From Pseudomonadales bacterium (GTDB lineage Bacteria > Pseudomonadota > Gammaproteobacteria > Pseudomonadales > Azotimanducaceae), in assembly GCA_024234635.1 (NCBI GenBank), contig JACKNX010000004.1, positions 1-64,000 on the forward strand: a stretch of 64,000 nucleotides of DNA, given 5' to 3'. The position numbers were made by a program, and so were the translations under genes. This document shows, piece after piece, positions 38,017 to 45,897 of the stretch. The notes beneath the pieces are model-generated. The model worked only from the letters and a program-made list of their open reading frames with translations, was not told where the DNA came from and did no database searches. The first letter of the stretch is position 1; each line of letters starts with the position of its first letter.

Positions 38017-39677
38017 GTGCAATCGAAAGTGCCCTGAACTGGCTCGACAGCCTGCTGGGCAGCGCGGCCTGGTTTCCGTTCGTATTGCTGGGTGTGGGTC
38101 TGTTCTTCACCGTGTATCTGGGCTTCCCCCAGATCCGCTACTTCCGTCATGCCACGCAGGTGCTGCGCGGCAAACACACCCGTGCGGGCGCCCCGGGTGA
38201 TGCCAGTCACTTTCAGGCCCTGTCCACTGCGCTGTCCGGCACCGTGGGCACCGGCAACATCGGCGGTGTTGCGTTTGCCATTTATCTGGGTGGGCCGGCG
38301 GCGCTGTTCTGGATGTGGATGACGGCTGTGGTTGGCATGACCACAAAATTTGCGGAAGTGACCATCTCGCACAAATACCGGGTAACCGACGATGCGGGGC
38401 TGATGGCTGGCGGACCCATGTACTACATGGAGCGTGGGCTTGGCATGAAGTGGCTGGCGGTGGCGTTTGCGCTGGCTACGGTGATCAGTTCCTTCGGCAG
38501 CGGCAACCTGCCTCAGAGCAACAATATTGCCGCCGGCGTGGAAGCGTCGTTCGGTATTCCGACGTGGGTCACGGGTGGCGTGCTGGCGATCGTGCTCGGG
38601 TTGGTCATCGTAGGCGGTATACATCGCATCGCCGCGGTTGCCGGTACGCTGGTGCCGTTCATGGGTATCTTCTACGCGCTGGCCGCGGTCAGTGTGGCTA
38701 TCAGCAACGCCGAGAACATCCTGCCGTCACTGCAGCGAATCGTTTTCGATGTCTTCAACGGTTCCTCCGCCGCGGGTGGCTTCCTGGGCGCAACGTTTGC
38801 CTACGCGTTCAACCGCGGGGTCAACCGGGGACTGTTTTCCAATGAAGCCGGACAGGGATCCGCGCCAATCGCGCACGCGGCGGCGCGTGCCGACGAACCG
38901 GTATCCGAAGGCATGGTGGCCATTCTCGAACCGTTCATCGACACCATCGTCATCTGCACGCTGACCGGCCTGGTGATCCTGTCATCCGGCGTGTGGACGC
39001 AGAAGTTCGCCAACGATTTTGCCCCCTTCGATACCGAGATCGTGCAAGGCAGCTATACCGAAGCGAACCCCCGGCACGTGCGGGAACTGTTCGCGCACCT
39101 GGATCTGATACCACCGGCGGATGACCCTGTACAGCCGTTCACCGGGAGCATCGACGTGGTGGACGGCGAACTGCGCACGGGCGACATCACGATCCTGCAC
39201 AACCGTTCCATTGCCGAGCAGGTGCGGGTGCTACAGGGTGGCATGCCGTTCACCGGCACGCTGGCGGTAGTCGACGGCAAACCGGTGACGGAAGGGGTTT
39301 CGCTTCGCGGGCATTCGCTGCTGCATTCGGTGCCGCTGACCGCGGAAGCGTTCAAGCGCAGCTTTCTGGGTGAGTTCGGCCAGTATGCGGTGACGCTCGG
39401 ACTCGTGCTGTTTGCGTTTTCCACCGCCATTGCATGGTCGTATTACGGCGATCGCGCCATCACCTACCTGTTCGGCGTGCGAGCCGTCATGCCTTATCGG
39501 ATGCTCTACGTGACGGGCTTTTTCCTCGCGACCGTGGTCGATACCGGACTCGTGTGGTTGATATCGGCGGTGACGCTGGCACTGATGACGCTGCCGAATC
39601 TGCTGGGCCTGATGCTGATGCGCCGCGAGATCAAGGACACGGTGAACGACTACTGGAGGCGCTACCACGACAAATGA
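38013..39677 (+). CDS. sodium:alanine symporter (AGCS family) with a large insertion
   Basis: 554 residues; typical AGCS proteins are about 450. The family blocks are present: GKHTRAGAPGDASHFQALSTALSGTVGTGNIGGVAFAI, NRGVNRGLFSNEAGQGSAPIAHAAA, and LFAFSTAIAWSYYGDRAITYLFG. Between the membrane segment ending near 325 and the next starting near 455, about 110 extra residues occur that contain two similar units (PFTGSIDVVDG... and PFTGTLAVVDG...). The protein should import Ala or Gly with sodium. GTG start overlaps the phosphatase stop. Confidence 0.93.
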   Translation: MSAIESALNWLDSLLGSAAWFPFVLLGVGLFFTVYLGFPQIRYFRHATQVLRGKHTRAGAPGDASHFQALSTALSGTVGTGNIGGVAFAIYLGGPAALFWMWMTAVVGMTTKFAEVTISHKYRVTDDAGLMAGGPMYYMERGLGMKWLAVAFALATVISSFGSGNLPQSNNIAAGVEASFGIPTWVTGGVLAIVLGLVIVGGIHRIAAVAGTLVPFMGIFYALAAVSVAISNAENILPSLQRIVFDVFNGSSAAGGFLGATFAYAFNRGVNRGLFSNEAGQGSAPIAHAAARADEPVSEGMVAILEPFIDTIVICTLTGLVILSSGVWTQKFANDFAPFDTEIVQGSYTEANPRHVRELFAHLDLIPPADDPVQPFTGSIDVVDGELRTGDITILHNRSIAEQVRVLQGGMPFTGTLAVVDGKPVTEGVSLRGHSLLHSVPLTAEAFKRSFLGEFGQYAVTLGLVLFAFSTAIAWSYYGDRAITYLFGVRAVMPYRMLYVTGFFLATVVDTGLVWLISAVTLALMTLPNLLGLMLMRREIKDTVNDYWRRYHDK

Positions 39678-39691
39678 TGGTGGCGCCGCCG

Positions 39692-41524
39692 TCAGGGAAG
39701 CGCCAGGCAGGCCGTGCACAGGGCCATGGGGTGTTGCGCCGGCGCAAGCAGTCGACTCAACGTCTTCCAGTGGCCGAATGCGCCGGAAGGCAAGAACGCC
39801 GGCGGAGGCCGGGATGCCAGCAAGCTGTTCAGTTGCGTGCCAAGGCTGCTCTCGGCGAGTGAGCGCAACAGTGCCATACGCGCATCGACCGGCGGGGTGA
39901 ATTCCCGCACCTTCCACGCCTTCAGCCCGGTAAGTTCCGCCGCACGGTTCACGGCATCATCCAGGCCGCCGATGGCATCCACGAGGCCGATCTCCTGCGC
40001 CCTGGCACCCAGCCACACACGACCCTCGGCGATCTCCCGCACCCTGTCGAGGGGAAGATTGCGGCCTCTGGACACCAGGTTGACGAAGTCGCCGTACAGG
40101 CGGTCCACGTTGGCCTGCATGATGCGCGTGAAGGGCGCGCCGGGATCGCCGAAGGGATTGCGTAATGTCGACAGCGGGGTTGTGCCGACGCCATCGCTGC
40201 GGATGCCGATTTCAGCGAGGCTGTCAGCGAACGAGGGGAATACCGAAAACACGCCGATCGAACCAGTGATGGTTTGCGGGTAGGCATAGATGGCGTCTGC
40301 CGTGGCGGCAATCCAGTAGCCGCCTGATGCCGCCATCGTTGCCATGGACACGACAACCGGCTTGCCCGTGACCTGGGCAAGTTCGAGTTCCTTGCGGATG
40401 AGTTCGGAATGGAAGGAACTGCCGCCGGGTGAGTCGATGCGTACGACAATGGCGCGAATACCGTCGTCTTCCCGGGCGCGCCGGATGAGCGCCGTCATTT
40501 CGTCGGCGTCGATGACCTGTTCGCCGTCGACGCGTGGAAAGATCGGTCCGGACATACGGATCAGCGCGATGTTTCCCTCGCCCGCGGGAGATCCTGCGCC
40601 GCTGGTGGCGGCAAGGTAATCCGCGACGCTGACGGCATTGAACTTTCCGTGTGCATCCGCGCCGGCCAGGTCCGCCACGCGGGCGTTGAAAGCATCCGGC
40701 GTCAACAGCTCGTCCACCAATCCGGCTTCCAGGGTGGCTACGGCGATGCTGCCATCGGCATCCGCCACGCGCTGGTCGATGTTGCTGGTGAAAGCGGTGA
40801 AGGCATCGTCCGGCAGCTTGCGGCCTGAGGTGATGGTGGTGACGTAGTCCTGCCAGAGGCCATCCACCAGTTCACGGCTTTCCTCCCGGGCGGCATCGGA
40901 CATGCCGGTTTCCGTAAAAGGCTCTACGGCCGATTTGTAGCGGCCGGCCCGGAAGACGTGCATGTTGACTTTCAATCTATCCAGCAACTCCTTGAAATAC
41001 AGGGAATAGGAGCCAGCACCGTCAAAGAGCACCATCCCCTGGGGATGCAGGTACAGCGCATCGGCCGCGCTTGCCAGACGGTATTGCTGCTGCGTGAAGA
41101 AATCGCCATAGGCCAGCACCTGTTTACCGGCGGACTGAAAATTTCGCAGTATTCTTGTCAACGCGTCGGCATGCACGGCGCTCAGCTGGGTGAGTTGGTG
41201 CAGATCAAGAACAATGGCGCGGATCCGGTTGTCTTCCCGCGCGCGCTCGATGGCGGAGAGCAGGTCCGAAATCAATACTTCCTGTCCGCGCCGGCCACCG
41301 GACAACAGCGCTTCCAGCGACAGATCCGAACTTGCCTGCTCCACGACCTGGCCTTCCGGCGCAATGAGCAGGGCCGTGCGGTCGGCAACCGACACCCCGC
41401 TGCACCGACTCAGCAGGCTTGTCAGAATCAGGGCCGCAATCAGCAGGAAGAGGAGATTCAGGGTCACTTCCCGGGCCGTGGTGATGCCATTGCCGATGCG
41501 CTGCCATATGCTGGACCTGGCCAT
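39692..41524 (-). CDS. sppA: signal peptide peptidase SppA (67K type)
   Basis: 610 residues (E. coli 618). A membrane-anchored Ser/Lys protease that digests cleaved signal peptides. One N-terminal membrane segment (21-40). The duplicated architecture places the lysine in the N-terminal half (K197 in AGRYKSAVEPF) and the serine in the C-terminal half (S400 in ATMAASGGYWIA). The ATG at 41524 (MARSSIWQRIGNG) fits the family. It is convergent with the symporter and divergent from murF. Confidence 0.96.
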   Translation of the reverse strand: MARSSIWQRIGNGITTAREVTLNLLFLLIAALILTSLLSRCSGVSVADRTALLIAPEGQVVEQASSDLSLEALLSGGRRGQEVLISDLLSAIERAREDNRIRAIVLDLHQLTQLSAVHADALTRILRNFQSAGKQVLAYGDFFTQQQYRLASAADALYLHPQGMVLFDGAGSYSLYFKELLDRLKVNMHVFRAGRYKSAVEPFTETGMSDAAREESRELVDGLWQDYVTTITSGRKLPDDAFTAFTSNIDQRVADADGSIAVATLEAGLVDELLTPDAFNARVADLAGADAHGKFNAVSVADYLAATSGAGSPAGEGNIALIRMSGPIFPRVDGEQVIDADEMTALIRRAREDDGIRAIVVRIDSPGGSSFHSELIRKELELAQVTGKPVVVSMATMAASGGYWIAATADAIYAYPQTITGSIGVFSVFPSFADSLAEIGIRSDGVGTTPLSTLRNPFGDPGAPFTRIMQANVDRLYGDFVNLVSRGRNLPLDRVREIAEGRVWLGARAQEIGLVDAIGGLDDAVNRAAELTGLKAWKVREFTPPVDARMALLRSLAESSLGTQLNSLLASRPPPAFLPSGAFGHWKTLSRLLAPAQHPMALCTACLALP

Positions 41525-41677
41525 GAACTTCCGTGCGTTGCTGCCGATGGGGGCGCAAGCATGCCACAGGCCACCCGGATTGGTGAGCGCGTGCGAGTGG
41601 TCCACCGTCAGGGTTTTGACGTGCTTGTCGCGGCAAGACACAGTGGCCAGACTCGCCACCTTTGCGGAGACACCCTG

Positions 41678-43033
41678 ATGCTGTGGACCTGGTCCGATCT
41701 GCTGGCCGCTACCAATGGGCGTGCCCTGGGCGGGACGCCGCCATCCGGTATCGAGGGCATCTGCATCGATACCCGACAACTGCGGAGCGGCGATCTGTTT
41801 GTTGCGCTGGCCGGCGATCCCGGACCCCGCTTTCAGGCTTCGTCACGCAGCGACAGGGACGGGCACGACTATCTTGACAGTGCAATGAAAGCGGGCGCCG
41901 CCGCAGTTCTGGTCAGTCGTGAGGGCGATCTGCCAGCGCTTCCCGGTATTCGGGTGGCCGACACCCTGGATGGGCTCTGGGCTCTCGGCCGCTGGCGACG
42001 TCGACAGCTTGCCGTCCCCGTGGTGGCAGTTACGGGGAGTAGCGGCAAGACGACCGCCAAGAGCTTCCTGGCCGCGGCGCTACAGGCCTGGTCGGAGCCG
42101 GGTAGCCTGAACAACCATATTGGCGTACCCCTTTCGGTTGCCCGCACGCCTGCCGAAGTACCGGCGGCCGTCTATGAGGTCGGCACCAATCACCCCGGCG
42201 AAATTCTGCCCCTGGCGCAACTGGTCGCCCCGGACGTGTCCGTGGTACTCAACGTGCATCCCGCTCACATAGGCAATTTTCAGGACATTTCCGCGTTGCG
42301 GGCGGAGAAACTTTCCATTGCCAGGGCGCTCCGTCCTGGCGGTACGTTCGTCTGTGAGGCCTCGCTTGAGGCGTCGGCGCCCTCAGGTTGTCGTCTGTTG
42401 ACCTTTGGCGATTCATACGGGGCGGACGTCCGGCTGGTGGACGTCAGTGGGGATACCGCACGCTACGACCTCGGAGGGAGATCTTTTTCAGCCCATGTGC
42501 CCGCCGGCGGACGCCATCGCGCGATGACACTGGCGGCGGTCATTGGGGTCTGCATGGCGTTGGAGTTGCCTCTGGACCGGGCACAGGCGTTGCCGGATGA
42601 GCTCATCCCGGCCGGCCGGGGACGCTGGCATGACGCCGGCGGCATCATCGTGGTGGATGACAGCTACAACGCCAATCCCGGCAGCATGAACGCCTCCCTG
42701 TGCAGTTTTGTCGACAGTTTTACAGGACGTGGGCGGCGTCTGGCATTGCTGGGAGAAATGCTGGAGCTTGGCGAAGATGCCGAATCGCTGCACCTTACAA
42801 TGGCTCCGAACCTACAGCCGCTCGACGGCTTCTGGGCGGTAGGCGAGGGGATGCGTGTGCTGCGTCATCTGCCCAATTGCCTGGGTTGGCAAGCCGCTGC
42901 TGACGAGCGCCTGCTGAGCGACGTCACCGCGCACCTGCGGGCTGAGGACGCCCTGTTGGTCAAAGGCAGCAACCGGGTCTTCTGGGGCTCCCGCTTTACT
43001 GAACGGCTCGTTGACACGCTGCGAAGCAGGTGA
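41678..43033 (+). CDS. murF: UDP-N-acetylmuramoyl-tripeptide--D-Ala-D-Ala ligase (MurF-like)
   Basis: 451 residues, MurF-sized. N-terminal CIDTRQLRSGDLFVALAGD, P-loop VTGSSGKTTAKSF (118-130), NNHIGVPLSVART, YEVGTNHPGEI, DDSYNANPGSM and LLGEMLELGE are Mur-ligase blocks. It adds D-Ala-D-Ala to the cell-wall precursor. An insertion of roughly ten residues (PGPRFQASSRSDR) lies in the uridine domain. No other dcw-cluster gene is nearby, so it may be a second or relocated murF. Start ATG at 41678; longer upstream reading is antisense to sppA. Confidence 0.88.
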   Translation: MLWTWSDLLAATNGRALGGTPPSGIEGICIDTRQLRSGDLFVALAGDPGPRFQASSRSDRDGHDYLDSAMKAGAAAVLVSREGDLPALPGIRVADTLDGLWALGRWRRRQLAVPVVAVTGSSGKTTAKSFLAAALQAWSEPGSLNNHIGVPLSVARTPAEVPAAVYEVGTNHPGEILPLAQLVAPDVSVVLNVHPAHIGNFQDISALRAEKLSIARALRPGGTFVCEASLEASAPSGCRLLTFGDSYGADVRLVDVSGDTARYDLGGRSFSAHVPAGGRHRAMTLAAVIGVCMALELPLDRAQALPDELIPAGRGRWHDAGGIIVVDDSYNANPGSMNASLCSFVDSFTGRGRRLALLGEMLELGEDAESLHLTMAPNLQPLDGFWAVGEGMRVLRHLPNCLGWQAAADERLLSDVTAHLRAEDALLVKGSNRVFWGSRFTERLVDTLRSR

Positions 43034-43324
43034 TTCGCGCCTTTCAGTCAAATAAATGTCTATTTTTAGCCGCAGTCGGTGTAGCCATGTTCCGGTAATC
43101 GCATCGCTACCTGGACGGTGAACGGTTTCGATCCCGGGGCCGACGGTGGAAAGTCCGCTACGCAAGCCATCAGCCTGATGCAGCGACGCATCCGGTCGCC
43201 AGCGATGCCCGCGCCTGAATGTCCCAGGTCGCCGGGATGAGCGGGGACAATCCGCCGCCTGCCGCATCAACGTGGTGGCGTGGCACATCCAGTTGCCATC
43301 AACGCGCGCAGGTGGACGTTTCAG

Positions 43325-43404
43325 GGATCTGCTGCCGCGACGGTCCAAGGCGGCGCGTTACGAATAATTGAGAGCGAGGCAAGTCGGGATGCCGGTAGGC
43401 GGGG
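43325..43404 (+). repeat. decayed intergenic repeat, copy D
   Basis: TGCCGCGACGG, GGCGGCGCGTT and GAGCGAGGCAAG match the repeat at 35 kb in order and spacing, but many positions differ (identity near 70% by eye) and the first hairpin is lost. It ends next to an A8 tract. Confidence 0.6.
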
Positions 43405-43406
43405 TT

Positions 43407-43437
43407 AAAAAAAAGCCCGGCGTGGGGGACGCCGGGC
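43407..43437 (-). terminator. Rho-independent terminator facing the minus strand
   Basis: On the minus strand GCCCGGCGT, loop CCCCC, ACGCCGGGC, then TTTTTTTT: a 9-bp perfect GC-rich stem with an eight-T tail. No minus-strand gene that it would serve is credible; both neighbours are on the plus strand. Confidence 0.75.
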
Positions 43438-43601
43438 AACTACCATTAGGAGTCACACAAAACGGGATCTGCATCCCGTATCGTCACCGGTCGTTGGGGG
43501 GGGGGAGATCCGGCGGCGACAGTCGAAGTAAAGCACCTGATCGCAATTCTTCCAGTGACGTGGTTCCTATTTCCGCTTTCCGACGTGGCATACTGGCGGC
43601 C

Positions 43602-44567
43602 ATGATCACCGACATTCACGGCCGCACCTTCCGCAACCTGCGTATCAGCCTGACGGCGGCATGCAACTATGCGTGCACCTATTGCGTGCCCAACGGGAAG
43701 AAGCTGGTACCGGCGGAATCCGAGCTGAGCGCCGATCACATCGTGCGGGCGGTATCCCTGCTCATGGCGGTTGGTGGCGTGGAGAAAGTCCGGGTCACCG
43801 GCGGTGAGCCATTGTTGTCACCGAAAGTGGACGCAGTGTTGCCGGCATTGATGCGCCTGCCGCTGCAGGATGTCGGTTTGACCACCAACGGGCAGTTTCT
43901 GCTGCGCAAGGCGGACATGCTGATCGGCTCGGGCATCAGGCGTATCAACGTCAGTCTGGATACTCTGGATCCCCGCGCATTTCGCGAAATTGCCCGTTCG
44001 GGCGATCTGGCTACGGTGCTGGCAGGCATCGATCGCATGGCCGCAGCAGGCGTACAGATCCGCATCAACATGGTGCCCATGCGCTCGGCCAATCTGGATC
44101 AGGTGCTGCCCATGCTGGAGTACTGTCTGGATCGAGGCTTTGAACTACGGTTCATCGAGCTCATGAAGATGGGGCACCTGCGTGCGGGCAACCAGTTCAA
44201 CCGTGACTTTCTCGGCATGGACGAGTTGCTGGAGACCATTGGCTCCCGCTATGAATACGCCCGGACGGATGCGCCTTTCGACTCTACGTCCGTACGGTTC
44301 GAGATTCCCGGGCGTGGTGTATTTGGCATCATCGCCAATGAATCTGAGCCTTTCTGTGCCTCGTGTACGCGCTTGCGTCTGTCCTCCGACGGGCGCCTTT
44401 TCGGATGCCTGTCCAGCCTGCGGTCTCACGACATCCGCCCCCTGCTCGCGCTCCCGGATGGGGAAGCGGAGGCGGCGCTGGTCGCGGTACTGGGTAACGC
44501 GCTGGCCGACAAACAACCTGTACGGTTTCAGGGCGAAGTGACCGTCATGAAGTTTATCGGCGGCTGA
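43602..44567 (+). CDS. moaA: GTP 3',8-cyclase MoaA
   Basis: 321 residues. Radical-SAM enzyme that starts molybdenum cofactor synthesis from GTP. N-terminal cluster cysteines C21, C25, C28 (CNYACTYC); C-terminal cluster C252, C255, C269 in FCASCTRLRLSSDGRLFGC; VTGGEPLL binds SAM; the protein ends IGG, the C-terminal double glycine required by MoaA. It is somewhat divergent (FIELMKMGHLRAG where many have FIEFMPMG). Start ATG at 43602; upstream in-frame sequence lacks homology. It is 38 kb from moaCDE. Confidence 0.93.
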   Translation: MITDIHGRTFRNLRISLTAACNYACTYCVPNGKKLVPAESELSADHIVRAVSLLMAVGGVEKVRVTGGEPLLSPKVDAVLPALMRLPLQDVGLTTNGQFLLRKADMLIGSGIRRINVSLDTLDPRAFREIARSGDLATVLAGIDRMAAAGVQIRINMVPMRSANLDQVLPMLEYCLDRGFELRFIELMKMGHLRAGNQFNRDFLGMDELLETIGSRYEYARTDAPFDSTSVRFEIPGRGVFGIIANESEPFCASCTRLRLSSDGRLFGCLSSLRSHDIRPLLALPDGEAEAALVAVLGNALADKQPVRFQGEVTVMKFIGG

Positions 44568-44572
44568 GACTG

Positions 44573-44637
44573 GTCTATTCACACCGCCTATTCACACCGC
44601 CTATCCACGAAACCTATCCACAGAGCCTATCCACACG
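44573..44637 (+). repeat. five 13-bp tandem units with DnaA-box-like cores
   Basis: Units start at 44573, 44586, 44599, 44612 and 44625, consensus GCCTATCCACACC. Each contains CTATYCACR, one base from the DnaA box TTATCCACA. The array starts 6 bp after the moaA stop and lies before the lipoprotein gene. Confidence 0.88.
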
Positions 44638-44722
44638 GACCATGTGTTTGTCCGTGCCGGTTGTTCGTCAAAGAGTTAGCGGCTTTTCCTATACTGATTT
44701 CACGTCAAGAGGGAACGCCAAA

Positions 44723-45280
44723 ATGCGTGTCGGTTCCATGCCCATACTGCTTGTCCTCGCCGCCGCTGTCGCTGGTTGCAGCATCGCCCGGCCGCATCCG
44801 GATCTGGTGGATTCCCTCCGTGCTGTTCGTGTGTGGGGTGATGTGACCGTCACGAGCAGCGAGCGCTGGGTTCTTCCCAGGCTGGCGACCGTGACGGTAG
44901 CGCATGCGGACAACCGGGTGGACGACCCACGACTGGCAGCGGCAGGTGCGGGGCTGGCAAGTTATCTGCATGTGATCGATGCGACGGCAAACTGGTGTCT
45001 GCTGGTGCATTGGCCGGATGTCGCGGAGAGCGCGGCGCCACCCGTGGCGGAGGGCCAGCGCTCCTGGTGGCAAAGGTCCCTGGATTCCGGTCGGGATGCC
45101 ATCACGCGCGCGGCCGATCGCGGTACGCTGCTCGTGGACGTTGTGCATCGGCCGGATGCCGCGCTCGTAACCCGGCTGGAAGTGCACATCGATCCCTGGT
45201 TGCGCGGCCGTGACTGGCAGGACGAGACAACGTTGCGCCAGGCATTCGACGCGGTTGGACGCACCCTCACGGGTGGCTGA
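44723..45280 (+). CDS. putative lipoprotein of unknown function
   Basis: 185 residues. The N-terminus MRVGSMPILLVLAAAVAGC is a lipoprotein signal with the lipobox VAGC, so the mature protein should begin at a lipidated Cys19. The rest (VRVWGDVTVTSSERWVLPRLATVTV ... ASYLHVIDATANWCLLVHWP) is mixed alpha/beta and I do not recognise a family. The start at 44723 follows AAGAGGGA. It lies downstream of the 13-bp repeat array and 32 bp before the DUF1285 gene. Confidence 0.75.
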   Translation: MRVGSMPILLVLAAAVAGCSIARPHPDLVDSLRAVRVWGDVTVTSSERWVLPRLATVTVAHADNRVDDPRLAAAGAGLASYLHVIDATANWCLLVHWPDVAESAAPPVAEGQRSWWQRSLDSGRDAITRAADRGTLLVDVVHRPDAALVTRLEVHIDPWLRGRDWQDETTLRQAFDAVGRTLTGG

Positions 45281-45312
45281 GTCAAGGTGTCTGGCAGGTA
45301 GACTTCACGCAC

Positions 45313-45843
45313 ATGACGGCGCAGACATTGGATGATCTTTTCTCTGAACTCGAAGCGGCGGAACGAGAACGCCGCAGACCTCCCGTGGCCCGCTGGCAGC
45401 CGACGCGGGAAGGCGTGATTGACATCCGTATTGCCGCCGATGGTACCTGGTATCACGAGGGGACCGCGTTCCAGCGTCCTGCACTGGTGCGACTCCTCGC
45501 TTCGGTCCTGCGCCGGGACGGCGATGCATACTTTCTGGTTTCTCCCCAGGAGAAGCTGCGGATCGACGTCGCCGACGTGCCGCTACTGGCGCTGGATTTC
45601 GAGTACCGCGGCGAAGGTGACTCAACCGATATCCTGTTCACGACGAATGGCGGTGATTACGTGACGGTGGATGCGGAGCATGCCATCACCCTGCGCGGAG
45701 ACAGGCCATATCTGCACGTGCGGGACGGGCTTGAGGCGCTGATCGTGCGGTCAGCGTTCTATCGCTTGCTGGACCTGGGAGTAGATGTCGGTGGCGCGAT
45801 CCGGCTGCACAGCCGTGGGCAGGCCTTCGATCTGCCCTATTGA
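45313..45843 (+). CDS. DUF1285 family protein
   Basis: 176 residues. PPVARWQPTREGVIDIRIAADGTWYHEGTAFQRPALVRLLASVLRRDGDAYFLVSPQEKLRIDV is the DUF1285 pattern; LRGDRPYLHVRDGLEALIVRSAFYRL follows. Cytosolic by sequence; function not established. It is convergent with the ETF-QO gene. Confidence 0.87.
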   Translation: MTAQTLDDLFSELEAAERERRRPPVARWQPTREGVIDIRIAADGTWYHEGTAFQRPALVRLLASVLRRDGDAYFLVSPQEKLRIDVADVPLLALDFEYRGEGDSTDILFTTNGGDYVTVDAEHAITLRGDRPYLHVRDGLEALIVRSAFYRLLDLGVDVGGAIRLHSRGQAFDLPY

Positions 45844-45897
45844 CGCGCGGACGGTTGAGGCGCGGACGGAAGCCCGCCCGCGCACGCCGGACAACTG

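Larger units (their letters stand above)
43034..43601. other. 568-bp murF-moaA gap with a structured leader
   Basis: No gene is supported. The left part (43034-43320) shows nothing I recognise. The right part holds a decayed intergenic repeat (43325-43404), a terminator-shaped hairpin facing the minus strand, a 7-bp hairpin ACGGGAT-CTGC-ATCCCGT (43462-43479) and a run of ten G at 43496-43505. No Moco-riboswitch consensus was recognised. Confidence 0.6.

Noticed and set aside
40958..41677. N-terminal 240-codon extension of murF
   Set aside because: Entirely antisense to sppA; MurF homology begins at the ATG at 41678.
43407..43601. Molybdenum-cofactor riboswitch upstream of moaA
   Set aside because: The leader is structured but I could not match the conserved Moco RNA core; the hairpins are better described separately.
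43446..43739. 97-codon minus-strand frame ending next to the terminator
   Set aside because: About half lies antisense to the conserved CxxxCxxC region of moaA and the residues look like a shadow; kept only as a possible antisense RNA.
44573..44637. CRISPR array
   Set aside because: Units are 13 bp and contiguous, without spacers.
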